A stretch of DNA of 10,350 bases, taken from an uncultured Alistipes sp. Its GTDB lineage: Bacteria > Bacteroidota > Bacteroidia > Bacteroidales > Rikenellaceae. Positions 1 to 6,544 of this stretch are shown in pieces (position 1 is the stretch's first letter; each line of letters begins with the position of its first letter). The notes under the pieces were generated by a model. That model made no database searches and was not told the origin of the DNA. It saw only the letters and a list, made by a program, of their open reading frames with translations. Location: contig CAMWJM010000023.1 of NCBI GenBank assembly GCA_947174575.1, positions 1-10,350 of the forward strand, read 5' to 3'. The position numbers were made by a program, and so were the translations under genes.

Positions 1-281
1 TAGCGCACCTCGACGGTCGCCGTATCGCCCACGGCGAGCGGCCGCACGTAGTGCACCTGCAGGTCGACCACCGGCGCCGTATATCCGCTCGCGTAGATCT
101 CCATGTAGCCGATGCCGCCGTAGCGCCGCCCGAAAGCCTCGCGTCCGTCCTCGAAATAACGCACATACTCGCCGTGCCACACGATGCGCATCGAGTCGAC
201 CTCACTGAAGCGCACCCGCAGCGGGACAGTGTGCGTCAAGACCGGTTCGCCCGGCCGTCGCAAAGTTCTATTCCGCCGCAT
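1..281 (-). CDS. 4HBT-type hotdog acyl-CoA/ACP thioesterase, partial (C-terminus beyond left edge)
   Basis: About 93 residues of a hotdog-fold protein are visible; the gene runs off base 1. The sequence shows FSEVDSMRIVWHGEYVRYFE (about residues 25-44 from the ATG at 281), which matches the core of the 4-hydroxybenzoyl-CoA thioesterase/YbgC family, with Asp29 in the place of the family's catalytic Asp. A later LQVHYVRPLAVGDTATVEVR stretch is the family's central strand. It is last in the visible operon, and its ATG overlaps the end of the dehydratase-like gene by 14 bp. A TTG at residue 15 is an alternative start, because the first 14 residues are arginine-rich and unlike the family. In this setting it probably hydrolyses a thioester of the finished or stalled chain; that role is inference. 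The family is secure, the substrate unknown. Confidence 0.8.
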   Translation of the reverse strand, partial: MRRNRTLRRPGEPVLTHTVPLRVRFSEVDSMRIVWHGEYVRYFEDGREAFGRRYGGIGYMEIYASGYTAPVVDLQVHYVRPLAVGDTATVEVR

Positions 282-696
282 CGTCCAAAAATATCTTCAG
301 CTCGCCTTCGGCCGCGACCTCGCCATCCACGCAAGTCGTCGCCTTCACCAACGAGACGTTGAACACCTCCTGCACCACCCGGATCGTCGTCTCCAGGCGG
401 CTGCCCGCCGGAGGAAACGCCGCGACCCGGAACCGGCCGACCGAACCGATGTAGCCGAGCGCCACGTCGCGGCCCTGCTGCCGTGCGAGCCACCCGGCAC
501 GCGCCGCGGCCGACTGGGCCATGTGCTCGATCAAGCCGCACTCGGTGAGCCGCCCCTCCTCCCAAAAGAGGCATGCCGGCGCCACGACGAACTCCGTGTG
601 CGACACGCCCTCGCCGTCGATCCCTCGGAAGCGGTCGACCAGCACCACCGGCGGCCGCTGCGGGATCAGCTCCAAGATCTCTACGCCCGTCTGCAT
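268..696 (-). CDS. Hotdog-fold 3-hydroxyacyl-ACP dehydratase-like protein (FabZ/ApeP-like)
   Basis: This is a 142-residue hotdog protein. It opens with ILELIPQRPPVVLVDRF, the equivalent of the FabZ 'PHRYPFLLVDR' strand, and carries GLIEHMAQSAAARAG (residues 54-68) on the central helix, where Glu57 matches the FabZ/FabA-type catalytic acid. The FabZ histidine of the H-F-P-G motif is not present; residues 41-45 read ACLFW. The expected role is dehydration of 3-hydroxyacyl-ACP intermediates to build the conjugated polyene, by analogy with the dehydratases of aryl-polyene clusters. I chose the ATG at 696 because it gives a family-like N-terminus and overlaps the methyltransferase stop by only 16 bp; a start at 732 would add 12 residues and a 52-bp overlap. 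The purine-rich GGGCAAGGG lies upstream. Fold confidence is high; activity is less sure because of the missing histidine. Confidence 0.8.
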   Translation of the reverse strand: MQTGVEILELIPQRPPVVLVDRFRGIDGEGVSHTEFVVAPACLFWEEGRLTECGLIEHMAQSAAARAGWLARQQGRDVALGYIGSVGRFRVAAFPPAGSRLETTIRVVQEVFNVSLVKATTCVDGEVAAEGELKIFLDDAAE

Positions 697-1775
697 ACCA
701 CGATCGAATGGCCCTTGCCCAGGCCGTCGCATATCTTCTCGACCCGCAGCCCGGCCGCTTCGGCGCAGCGGATCATGTCGTCGGAGTGGTACATCTTGCT
801 GTTGCCGTTGGCCAGCGCCGTGAAATAGGGGCTGGTCAGCGTCAGGCAGTAGGCCGCCGTCTCGAAACGCTGGCGATCCCAGAACGTCTCCATGATGCAG
901 AGCCGCGTATCGCCGTCCATGGCCGCGGCGGCGCGCCGCAGGATGCTCCGCACCTGCTCCTCCGAGAAGCAGTCGAGGAACTGGCTCATCCAGATGACGT
1001 CGAACCGCTGCGCGGGGAATTCGGTCGCCTCGTCAAGCAGATCGGCGCCGTAGCCGCGGATGCGCTCGGCACCCGGCTGCCCGGCCGTTTGGGCACGCAT
1101 CATCTCCAGCTGCTGGGGCAGATCCATGACGGTGACCTCCACTTCGGGATCGTGCGCCACGCACCGCATGGCCCAGCGCCCCGTGTTGCCGCCGACATCC
1201 AGCAGCGTGCGCACCTCGGAGCCGCCGCCGAAGACCACTTCCAGCGCCTCGGCGAACGATTCGTCCGAATAGTAGTGATCGAAGCCGAACCAGCTCTTTT
1301 TCACCTGTTCGGGCAGCTGCGAAAGACCCTCGTAGATGGTGGGCCACTCGCCGAAAACCTTCAGGCCCTCGGGTTTGCCGTGCTGCAAGGCTTCGTCCAA
1401 ATGGAACAAACCCAAATAGTTGACGTCGTGGTTGAAGTCGAGGTTGGCCCGCACCATCGGGTCGTTCAGCAGGAACCACCCGGCTTTCGAGAGCCGGAAA
1501 CGGTCGTCCGAGACCTTCACCGTGCCGATCGACAGCGAGGCTTCGAGCAACACCTGCGCGGCATACTCCGAGAGGCCGCATTGCCGGGCCGCCTCGTCGC
1601 GCGTCAGCCCCTGCGAAGCGTCGGAGAGGGCCTGCAGCACGCCGAACTTCAACATCGCACGCGACACCTGGAACACCACCGGAGCGAAAGCGATCTCCTG
1701 CGCCAGGCGCTGCGCCTCGGCGGCCGACTGCTTTTCGTGGGCGTAGCGCGCCTCCAAAGCCGGAAACAGATTCAT
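681..1775 (-). CDS. SAM-dependent methyltransferase, OMT-type fold (pigment cluster)
   Basis: A 364-residue class I methyltransferase with the two-part layout of the plant-type O-methyltransferase family. The N-terminal winged-helix/dimerisation half is at about residues 25-110 (FQVSRAMLKFGVLQAL, then a helix-turn-helix-like LTRDEAARQCGLSEYAAQVL), followed by the Rossmann domain. The SAM motif I is LLDVGGNTGRW (191-201), and the acidic end of strand 2 is VMDLP with Asp218. Where plant OMTs have a catalytic His in an H-D-W-S-D-E context, this protein reads D268-C-F-S-E-E, so the usual base is absent. It probably methylates the aryl head group, and C-methylation is as plausible as O-methylation. 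The gene starts 12 bp after the acyltransferase stop with a good AAGGTGAT ribosome-binding site. The methyltransferase call is secure; the acceptor is inferred from the operon. Confidence 0.88.
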   Translation of the reverse strand: MNLFPALEARYAHEKQSAAEAQRLAQEIAFAPVVFQVSRAMLKFGVLQALSDASQGLTRDEAARQCGLSEYAAQVLLEASLSIGTVKVSDDRFRLSKAGWFLLNDPMVRANLDFNHDVNYLGLFHLDEALQHGKPEGLKVFGEWPTIYEGLSQLPEQVKKSWFGFDHYYSDESFAEALEVVFGGGSEVRTLLDVGGNTGRWAMRCVAHDPEVEVTVMDLPQQLEMMRAQTAGQPGAERIRGYGADLLDEATEFPAQRFDVIWMSQFLDCFSEEQVRSILRRAAAAMDGDTRLCIMETFWDRQRFETAAYCLTLTSPYFTALANGNSKMYHSDDMIRCAEAAGLRVEKICDGLGKGHSIVVCRRA

Positions 1776-1787
1776 AACATCACCTTT

Positions 1788-2672
1788 TTATTCGTCCCAA
1801 AAACGATAGAAATTGAACCACTGCCGCGGATAGCGCCGCACGACCTCCTCCAGCGAGGCGACGTAGCGGTCGATCAACCGCCGCTCGTCGCGCGTCTCCT
1901 CGGCCGGCACGTCCGTGAACAGGAAGCGGTATTTGCGGCCCCGCTCGCGCACGGCGTAGTAGAAGATCACGGGCTTGCGGCACTTCGAAGCGATCCGGAA
2001 CGGGCCGCCCGGAAGCCGCACCCGCCCGCCGAGGAACTCCGCCGGCACGGCCGTCGCCGCATCCAAATAGCGGTCGCCGTTGAAGCAGACATATTCGCCC
2101 TCGTCCAAAGCCGCCTTGATCTGCAGCATGGCCGTCAGGGGGTCTTCGTTCACCGCGATGATCTTGTAGTCGGCCGCCCGGCCGCTCCGGGCCAGCACCT
2201 CCTTGATCCGCCGATGCTCGGCATCGAACATCACGATGTTGATCTTGCGGCCGTAGTGCCCGAAAAAGCCGATGCCGGCCTCCCAACACCCGACATGCGC
2301 GCCGATCATCACCGCGCCCGAGTGCGAAATAAGGTCGATGAAGCGGTCGTAGTTGTCGAATGCGAACCCGAAACGCCCGCCCGCCCCGCAGCGGAAAGCC
2401 ATGCGGTCGATGAGCGTCTGCCCGAAGACGTAGTAATGGCGATACAACTCGACGGCCGAGCGGAGACGTCCGCAGCCCCGGCGGCGCCGGTTGTAGCTCC
2501 AGATCGCCGCAGTAGCTTTCGGTGCGAACGGAATGAAGTAGACCGCGATGACCGCCAGCAAGGCATAAGCGCAGCGAAGCCCCAGCACCCGAACGACGAA
2601 AGCGAAAAAGAGGTAGCCGAACCTCCCGCCCCGCGATTTACCGTTCCACCCGAGCCGGGCCGCTTCAGCCAT
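1788..2672 (-). CDS. LpxL/HtrB-like lysophospholipid-type acyltransferase (pigment cluster)
   Basis: A 294-residue member of the bacterial lipid A biosynthesis acyltransferase family. A hydrophobic N-terminal region (about residues 20-50) would hold it at the inner membrane. The catalytic HX4E motif is present as H126-V-G-C-W-E131 in GAVMIGAHVGCWEAG. It is followed by the substrate-pocket motif FNGDRYLD (197-204) and the typical C-terminal block YPRQWFNFYRFW (281-292). The ATG overlaps the ACP stop by 8 bp (ATGGCTGA), so translation is probably coupled. Its place directly after the ACP suggests it takes the acyl chain from that carrier and esterifies a membrane lipid or glycolipid, as proposed for lipid-linked aryl polyenes. 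The family has close relatives in lipid A synthesis, but a housekeeping LpxL inside a ketosynthase operon is unlikely. The acceptor cannot be read from sequence. Confidence 0.88.
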   Translation of the reverse strand: MAEAARLGWNGKSRGGRFGYLFFAFVVRVLGLRCAYALLAVIAVYFIPFAPKATAAIWSYNRRRRGCGRLRSAVELYRHYYVFGQTLIDRMAFRCGAGGRFGFAFDNYDRFIDLISHSGAVMIGAHVGCWEAGIGFFGHYGRKINIVMFDAEHRRIKEVLARSGRAADYKIIAVNEDPLTAMLQIKAALDEGEYVCFNGDRYLDAATAVPAEFLGGRVRLPGGPFRIASKCRKPVIFYYAVRERGRKYRFLFTDVPAEETRDERRLIDRYVASLEEVVRRYPRQWFNFYRFWDE

Positions 2673-2907
2673 CGATCTTCGAGTCGAGCAGCCGGTAGAA
2701 ATCGGCGAACGTCGTCACGCCCACGAAATCGGGGCCTTTGAGCGTGACGCCGAAATTCTGATCGATCAACACCACGACATCCACCAGGTCGAGGCTGTCC
2801 AGCCCCAGCGTATCCTTGAGCGATGCCTCGGGCGAGATCAGCGCAGCATCGATTTCGAACTCTTCGGCCATGACACGGTTGACCTTTTCAATCATCTCTG
2901 CATTCAT
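2665..2907 (-). CDS. Acyl carrier protein
   Basis: This 80-residue acidic protein has the length and four-helix pattern of a type II acyl carrier protein. The phosphopantetheine attachment motif is LGLDSLDLVDV with Ser38 as the modified residue. It would carry the starter and the growing polyene as thioesters to the ketosynthase, ketoreductase, dehydratase and acyltransferase encoded around it. It begins 15 bp after the ketosynthase stop, and its TGA is contained in the acyltransferase start. The upstream signal is only a weak purine stretch (AGAGATAGAT), as is common in Bacteroidota. Its dedicated place between KS and AT argues that it is not the housekeeping AcpP. Aryl-polyene clusters often encode a second ACP; none is seen here. 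Confidence 0.93.
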   Translation of the reverse strand: MNAEMIEKVNRVMAEEFEIDAALISPEASLKDTLGLDSLDLVDVVVLIDQNFGVTLKGPDFVGVTTFADFYRLLDSKIDG

Positions 2908-2922
2908 ATCTATCTCTATTCT

Positions 2923-4146
2923 CTATGCGAATTTTTTTACGACAAGGGTCGAATTCGTCCCGCCGAAGCCGAACGAATTGCTCAAGAACAGGTCGAATGC
3001 CCGGTCGACGCGCCGGGCGGGAATTTCGAGCAGCGCCGATGCTTCGTCGGGCTGCTCGAAGTTGAGGTTCGGGGCGATGAAGCCGCCCTGCATCATCAGC
3101 ATCGAGTAGACCACCTCGCTGGCGCCGGCCATCCACATTTCGTGGCCCGTCATCGACTTGGTCGAGGCGACATAGGGGCGATGCGAGCCGAACACCTCGT
3201 GGATCGCCAAGGCCTCGTTCCGATCGCCGATCGGGGTCGAGGTGGCATGGGCGTTGACATAGCCGATCTCGTCCAACCCTACGCCCGCGCAGCGGATCGC
3301 CATGCGCAGCGAGCGCACCGGCCCGTCGACATTGGGCACCGAGATATGCTCGCCGTTCGACGAGAAGCCATAGCCGACGACCTCGCCGAGGATCTGCGCG
3401 CCGCGCGCCACGGCCGACTCGTAACTTTCCAGTATTACGGTCGCAGCGCCGCCGCTGGGCACCAACCCGTCGCGGTTGCGGTCGAAGGGGCGCGACGCCT
3501 TGGCCGGCTCCTCCTCGCGCACGGAGAAAGCGCTCAACGCGTCGAAGTTGCCCACCGAATAGATGTTCACCTCCTCGGCACCGCCGCAGACGACGCGCTC
3601 CTGCAACCCCTGTTTGATAAGCAGGTAGCCCATGCCTATGGCGTGCGAACCGCTGGCGCAAGCGCCCGCGACCGTGAAGTTGATGCCCCGCAGATTGAAG
3701 ATCGTCGAGAGGTTCATCGTCACGGTCGAGGTCATCGACTGGAAGATGTTGCCCGAGCCGACCAGCGCCGTGTTGCGCTTCTCGCGGATGATGTCGATGC
3801 CTGCGATCGTGGGTTCGGCGCAGCTGTCGTTGCCGTAGAGAATGCCCACCTCGTGAGCGGCCAGATAGTCGGCGTCCATGCCGGCCTGCCGCAGGGCGTC
3901 CGACGTGGCCATATAGGCGTACTGCCCCTGCTCCGAGAGGCTGAGGCGCTGCCGCCGGTCGAGTTTCCCTTTCAGATCGGGCACAGGCAGGATGCCGGTC
4001 AGCATCGACCGATAGCCCAGCTCCTTGCGGCGCGGATCGACGCCGATGCCCGAACGCCCCTCGTAGAGCGACCGCGACACCTCGTCGAGGCTCGTGCCGA
4101 TGCAGGAGTAAATCCCCATGCCGGTGATGACGACTCTGTGATTCAT
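2923..4146 (-). CDS. Beta-ketoacyl-ACP synthase, FabF-like (polyene chain extension)
   Basis: A 407-residue thiolase-fold ketosynthase of normal family length. The active-site cysteine is C163 in VAGACASGSHAIG, the first histidine is H300 in NAHATSTPIGD, Lys330 follows, and the second histidine is H335 in STKSMTGHEMWMAGASE. So the full Cys-His-His set is present and this is a catalytic KS, not a chain-length factor. It would catalyse decarboxylative condensation of malonyl-ACP with the aryl starter and later intermediates. The second-His loop reads GHEMWMAG where housekeeping FabF has GHxxGAAG, so the chain pocket probably differs. The start at 4146 follows the ketoreductase stop by 13 bp with a purine-rich GAAGAAGAA site. 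Only one KS gene is visible, whereas characterised aryl-polyene systems use a KS with a non-catalytic partner. Confidence 0.92.
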   Translation of the reverse strand: MNHRVVITGMGIYSCIGTSLDEVSRSLYEGRSGIGVDPRRKELGYRSMLTGILPVPDLKGKLDRRQRLSLSEQGQYAYMATSDALRQAGMDADYLAAHEVGILYGNDSCAEPTIAGIDIIREKRNTALVGSGNIFQSMTSTVTMNLSTIFNLRGINFTVAGACASGSHAIGMGYLLIKQGLQERVVCGGAEEVNIYSVGNFDALSAFSVREEEPAKASRPFDRNRDGLVPSGGAATVILESYESAVARGAQILGEVVGYGFSSNGEHISVPNVDGPVRSLRMAIRCAGVGLDEIGYVNAHATSTPIGDRNEALAIHEVFGSHRPYVASTKSMTGHEMWMAGASEVVYSMLMMQGGFIAPNLNFEQPDEASALLEIPARRVDRAFDLFLSNSFGFGGTNSTLVVKKFA

Positions 4147-4159
4147 CGTTCTTCTTCGC

Positions 4160-4900
4160 TTAACAGTAAATGCCTCCGTTGATGGAGATCACCTCGCCGG
4201 TGATGTAGGCCGCCTTGTCGGAGACCAGAAAGGCCACCAGATCGGCCACCTCGTCGGCCTGGCCGAAGCGGCCCGCGGGGATCGCTTTTTTCAGCTCCGC
4301 CTCGTCCAAATCGCCGGTCATGTCGGTGCTGATGAAGCCCGGAGCCACGGCGTTGACCGTGACGCGTTTCTTGGCGACCTCCTGGGCCAGGGCCTTGGTC
4401 GCAGCGATCAAGCCGCCCTTGGCTGCCGAATAGTTGGTCTGGCCGGGCATGCCCTTGATGCCGGAGAGCGAGACGATGTTGACGATGCGGCCCCATTTGG
4501 CAACGAGCATATCTTTCAGCAGCGGCTGCGTGACGTGGAAAAATCCGTCGAGCGACGTGGCGATCACCGACCGCCACTCCTCGCCGGGCATCCACATCAT
4601 CAGGTTGTCCCGCCGGATGCCGGCGTTGTTCACCACCACCGAAATGTGTTCCCCGGGGTGCGCCTGCTGCCACGAGGCGACCGCCGCCTGCACGGCCTGC
4701 GCATCGGCGACGTCGAACGGCAGCAGCTCGCCGTCGGAACCCGCCGCACGCACCGCCGCCAAAGCCTCCTCGGCCGCAGCGCGGTTCGACGCATAGTTGA
4801 TGACGATCCGGAAACCCGCTTCAGCGAGCTTGACCGCTATCGCGCGGCCTATGCCGCGGCTTGCGCCCGTGACGAGGGCATATCGTATTTGCTGCATCAT
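4160..4900 (-). CDS. FabG-like 3-oxoacyl-ACP reductase (short-chain dehydrogenase)
   Basis: A 246-residue classical short-chain dehydrogenase. It has the cofactor-binding TGASRGIG (11-18), NNAG (91-94), the catalytic Ser144, Tyr157 and Lys161 in NIVSLSGIKG...NYSAAKGG, and a C-terminal ITGEVISINGG typical of FabG. It should reduce 3-oxoacyl-ACP to 3-hydroxyacyl-ACP with NADPH in each elongation round before dehydration. The open frame continues upstream to 5788, but that part is a shadow of the ammonia-lyase gene. The true start is one of two tandem ATGs at 4900 and 4897; the first overlaps the lyase TGA by 4 bp (ATGA), a translational-coupling arrangement. Position between lyase and KS makes a dedicated pigment ketoreductase more likely than the housekeeping FabG. 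Confidence 0.92.
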   Translation of the reverse strand: MMQQIRYALVTGASRGIGRAIAVKLAEAGFRIVINYASNRAAAEEALAAVRAAGSDGELLPFDVADAQAVQAAVASWQQAHPGEHISVVVNNAGIRRDNLMMWMPGEEWRSVIATSLDGFFHVTQPLLKDMLVAKWGRIVNIVSLSGIKGMPGQTNYSAAKGGLIAATKALAQEVAKKRVTVNAVAPGFISTDMTGDLDEAELKKAIPAGRFGQADEVADLVAFLVSDKAAYITGEVISINGGIYC

Positions 4901-6423
4901 TTCTCGGGATCGGTTTCGGACAACAGGGTCTGCAGACGCTCGATCTCCCGATACTTGGGCGTATCTTCCCGGAAAGCCGGCACGATTCCGCGCACCCGAT
5001 CGTAGAGTCGGCGCGTCGCGGGAGCCAGCCGGTCGGCGATCGACAGACAGTCGACCGCCTGCACGAGCGCCATGAGGTGGATCGCCAGCACCTGCGAGCT
5101 GTTCTCGACGACGCGGCGGCACAAAAGCGCCGAGTTGGTGCCCATGCTCACGATGTCCTGGTTGTCGTTGTTGTTGGGGATCGAGTGCACGTACATCGGA
5201 TTCGACAGAGTTTGGCACTCGGCGGTGGTCGACGTAGCCGTGAACTGCGAGGCCTGCAGGCCGTAGTTCAGCCCCAGCACGCCCATGTTGACGAACGGCG
5301 GCAGGATGCCGTTGATGCGATCGTGGAACAGATAGTTCATCTGCCGTTCGGCCAGCATGGTCATCTTCGTGACGGCGATCTTCAGCTTGTCCATCTCGAA
5401 CGAAACGTAGTCGCCGTGGAAGTTGCCGCCGTGATAGACGTTCTTCGTCGCCGGGTCGACCACCGGATTGTCGTCCACGGCGTTCAGCTCCTCGACCAAC
5501 ACCCGCTCCGCGGTCCGCATCGTGTCGAGTACCGGCCCCAGAATCTGCGGGATGCACCGCAGCGAATAATAGGGCTGCACCTTGTGCTCGAACGTCGAAG
5601 CATGCTGCGTATGGTAGAGTTCCTCCTCGCGCCGCCGCAAACAGCGGCTGCCGGCCGCGATCGTGCGCATGCGGGCCGCGATCTCCCGCTGGCCCTCGTG
5701 ATGCTTGAGCGCATTGAGCACCTCGGACATGAAGTCGTCGTACGACGAAGCGATTTCGTTCATCAACACCGAGGCGACGAGCGACCACGAGAGCAGCCGC
5801 TCGGCCGTCAGCAGATTGACCAGCCCGATGCCGGTCATGACGGCCGTGCCGTTGGTCACGGCCAGCCCCTCGCGCACATCGACCTCCAACGGTTTCAGGC
5901 CCGTTTCGGCCAGCACTTCGCCCGTCATCCGGCGCTCGCCCTTATAAAAGACCTCGCCTTCGCCGATCAATGCCAAAGCGATATGCGCCAATTGCACCAG
6001 ATCGCCGCTCGCACCGACGCTGCCATGTTCGGGCACCACGGGGGTAATGCCGGCATTCAGAAAATCGGCTAACAGCTCGACCAGCTGCGGACTGACGCCC
6101 GAACGGGCCTGCACGAAAGTCTGCAGCCGGGCCAGCATGGCCGCACGCACGCAGACGACCGGCAGCGGTTTTCCGGCGCCGGTGGCATGGCTGCGAATAA
6201 TGTTGTATTGTAGCTCTTTCAGATGGGCATCTTCGATCCGCCACTGGGCCATGGGGCCGAAGCCGGTGTTGATGCCGTAGATAACTTTCTCTTTCGAAAA
6301 ATCCTTCAGAAATTCGTGACACGCCGCGATCTCCTCTCGGCAAGAGGCGGGGAGAACCGTCGGCTCGCCCCCATACAACACGCGCACGATATCATCGACA
6401 GATATGTTTTTACAAATATCCAT
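4897..6423 (-). CDS. Aromatic amino acid ammonia-lyase (HAL/PAL/TAL family), probably tyrosine ammonia-lyase
   Basis: A 508-residue full-length member of the MIO-dependent lyase family. The Ala138-Ser139-Gly140 triad in HGSVGASGDLVQL cyclises to the MIO electrophile. Tyr49 lies in the IYGINTGFG loop, Asn191 in LAVTNGTAVMTG, and VQPYYSLRC (282-290) carries the second tyrosine region and a substrate-carboxylate Arg289. Residues 78-79 are Ser-His, the pair usual in histidine lyases, but I recall that the F. johnsoniae tyrosine lyase, similar along its whole length, has the same pair. It would remove ammonia from tyrosine to give 4-coumarate, the aryl starter. It is first in the operon; the ATG at 6423 lies 47 bp after a Bacteroidota-type -7 box. 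Histidine utilisation (HutH) is less likely because no hut gene is nearby. Confidence 0.88.
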   Translation of the reverse strand: MDICKNISVDDIVRVLYGGEPTVLPASCREEIAACHEFLKDFSKEKVIYGINTGFGPMAQWRIEDAHLKELQYNIIRSHATGAGKPLPVVCVRAAMLARLQTFVQARSGVSPQLVELLADFLNAGITPVVPEHGSVGASGDLVQLAHIALALIGEGEVFYKGERRMTGEVLAETGLKPLEVDVREGLAVTNGTAVMTGIGLVNLLTAERLLSWSLVASVLMNEIASSYDDFMSEVLNALKHHEGQREIAARMRTIAAGSRCLRRREEELYHTQHASTFEHKVQPYYSLRCIPQILGPVLDTMRTAERVLVEELNAVDDNPVVDPATKNVYHGGNFHGDYVSFEMDKLKIAVTKMTMLAERQMNYLFHDRINGILPPFVNMGVLGLNYGLQASQFTATSTTAECQTLSNPMYVHSIPNNNDNQDIVSMGTNSALLCRRVVENSSQVLAIHLMALVQAVDCLSIADRLAPATRRLYDRVRGIVPAFREDTPKYREIERLQTLLSETDPEK

Positions 6424-6470
6424 GAAATATCTTCCGCTACTTCTTTCGATTCATCAGTCTGAAAATCGTT

Positions 6471-6478
6471 CAAAGGTA
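6471..6478 (-). promoter_or_regulatory. Probable -7 promoter element of the pigment operon
   Basis: On the minus strand this reads TACCTTTG, an exact match to the Bacteroidota -7 consensus TAnnTTTG, 47 bp upstream of the ammonia-lyase ATG. The -33 region at a 19-bp spacing reads TGGG, only a weak match to TTTG, so the promoter may need an activator or an alternative sigma factor. It is the only such element seen between tatC and the lyase and would drive the whole eight-gene operon. Confidence 0.55.
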
Positions 6479-6503
6479 GCAAAAAAGATCGGTTCGTCCC
6501 ATA

Positions 6504-6515
6504 TTTCGGCCGAAA
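6504..6515. promoter_or_regulatory. 12-bp perfect palindrome upstream of operon promoter (possible operator)
   Basis: TTTCGGCCGAAA is a perfect 12-bp palindrome centred about 35 bp upstream of the -7 box of the pigment operon. This is where a class II activator or a repressor dimer would sit. It has no loop, and no U-run follows on the minus strand, so it is a poor terminator for tatC. No regulator gene is visible in the window, and a binding role is inference. Confidence 0.3.
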
Positions 6516-6544
6516 AAAATGTCCTGCGCGAACTCTGCGGCGCA

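Noticed and set aside
573..2741. 722-residue plus-strand open frame
   Set aside because: It is antisense to the methyltransferase and acyltransferase, both of which carry clear family motifs. Its His/Arg/Ala/Pro-rich composition is that of a GC-rich shadow frame.
3142..4182. 346-residue plus-strand open frame
   Set aside because: It lies opposite the ketosynthase with its intact Cys-His-His set and has low-complexity Arg/His/Ala composition without motifs.
4901..5788. N-terminal extension of the FabG-like frame to 542 residues
   Set aside because: The extension is an out-of-frame reading of the lyase gene. The SDR fold starts right after the ATGATG at 4900, and overlap of 4 bp is the normal arrangement here.
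5077..6072. 331-residue plus-strand open frame
   Set aside because: It is antisense to the ammonia-lyase and shows no recognisable domain.
4897..6423. Annotation as HutH for histidine degradation
   Set aside because: No hutU, hutI or hutG gene is adjacent, the gene is translationally coupled to a ketoreductase and KS, and the protein resembles FjTAL along its length.
6504..6515. TTTCGGCCGAAA as a tatC terminator
   Set aside because: A loopless 12-bp palindrome makes a poor hairpin, and its T-run lies on the 5' side on the tatC strand.
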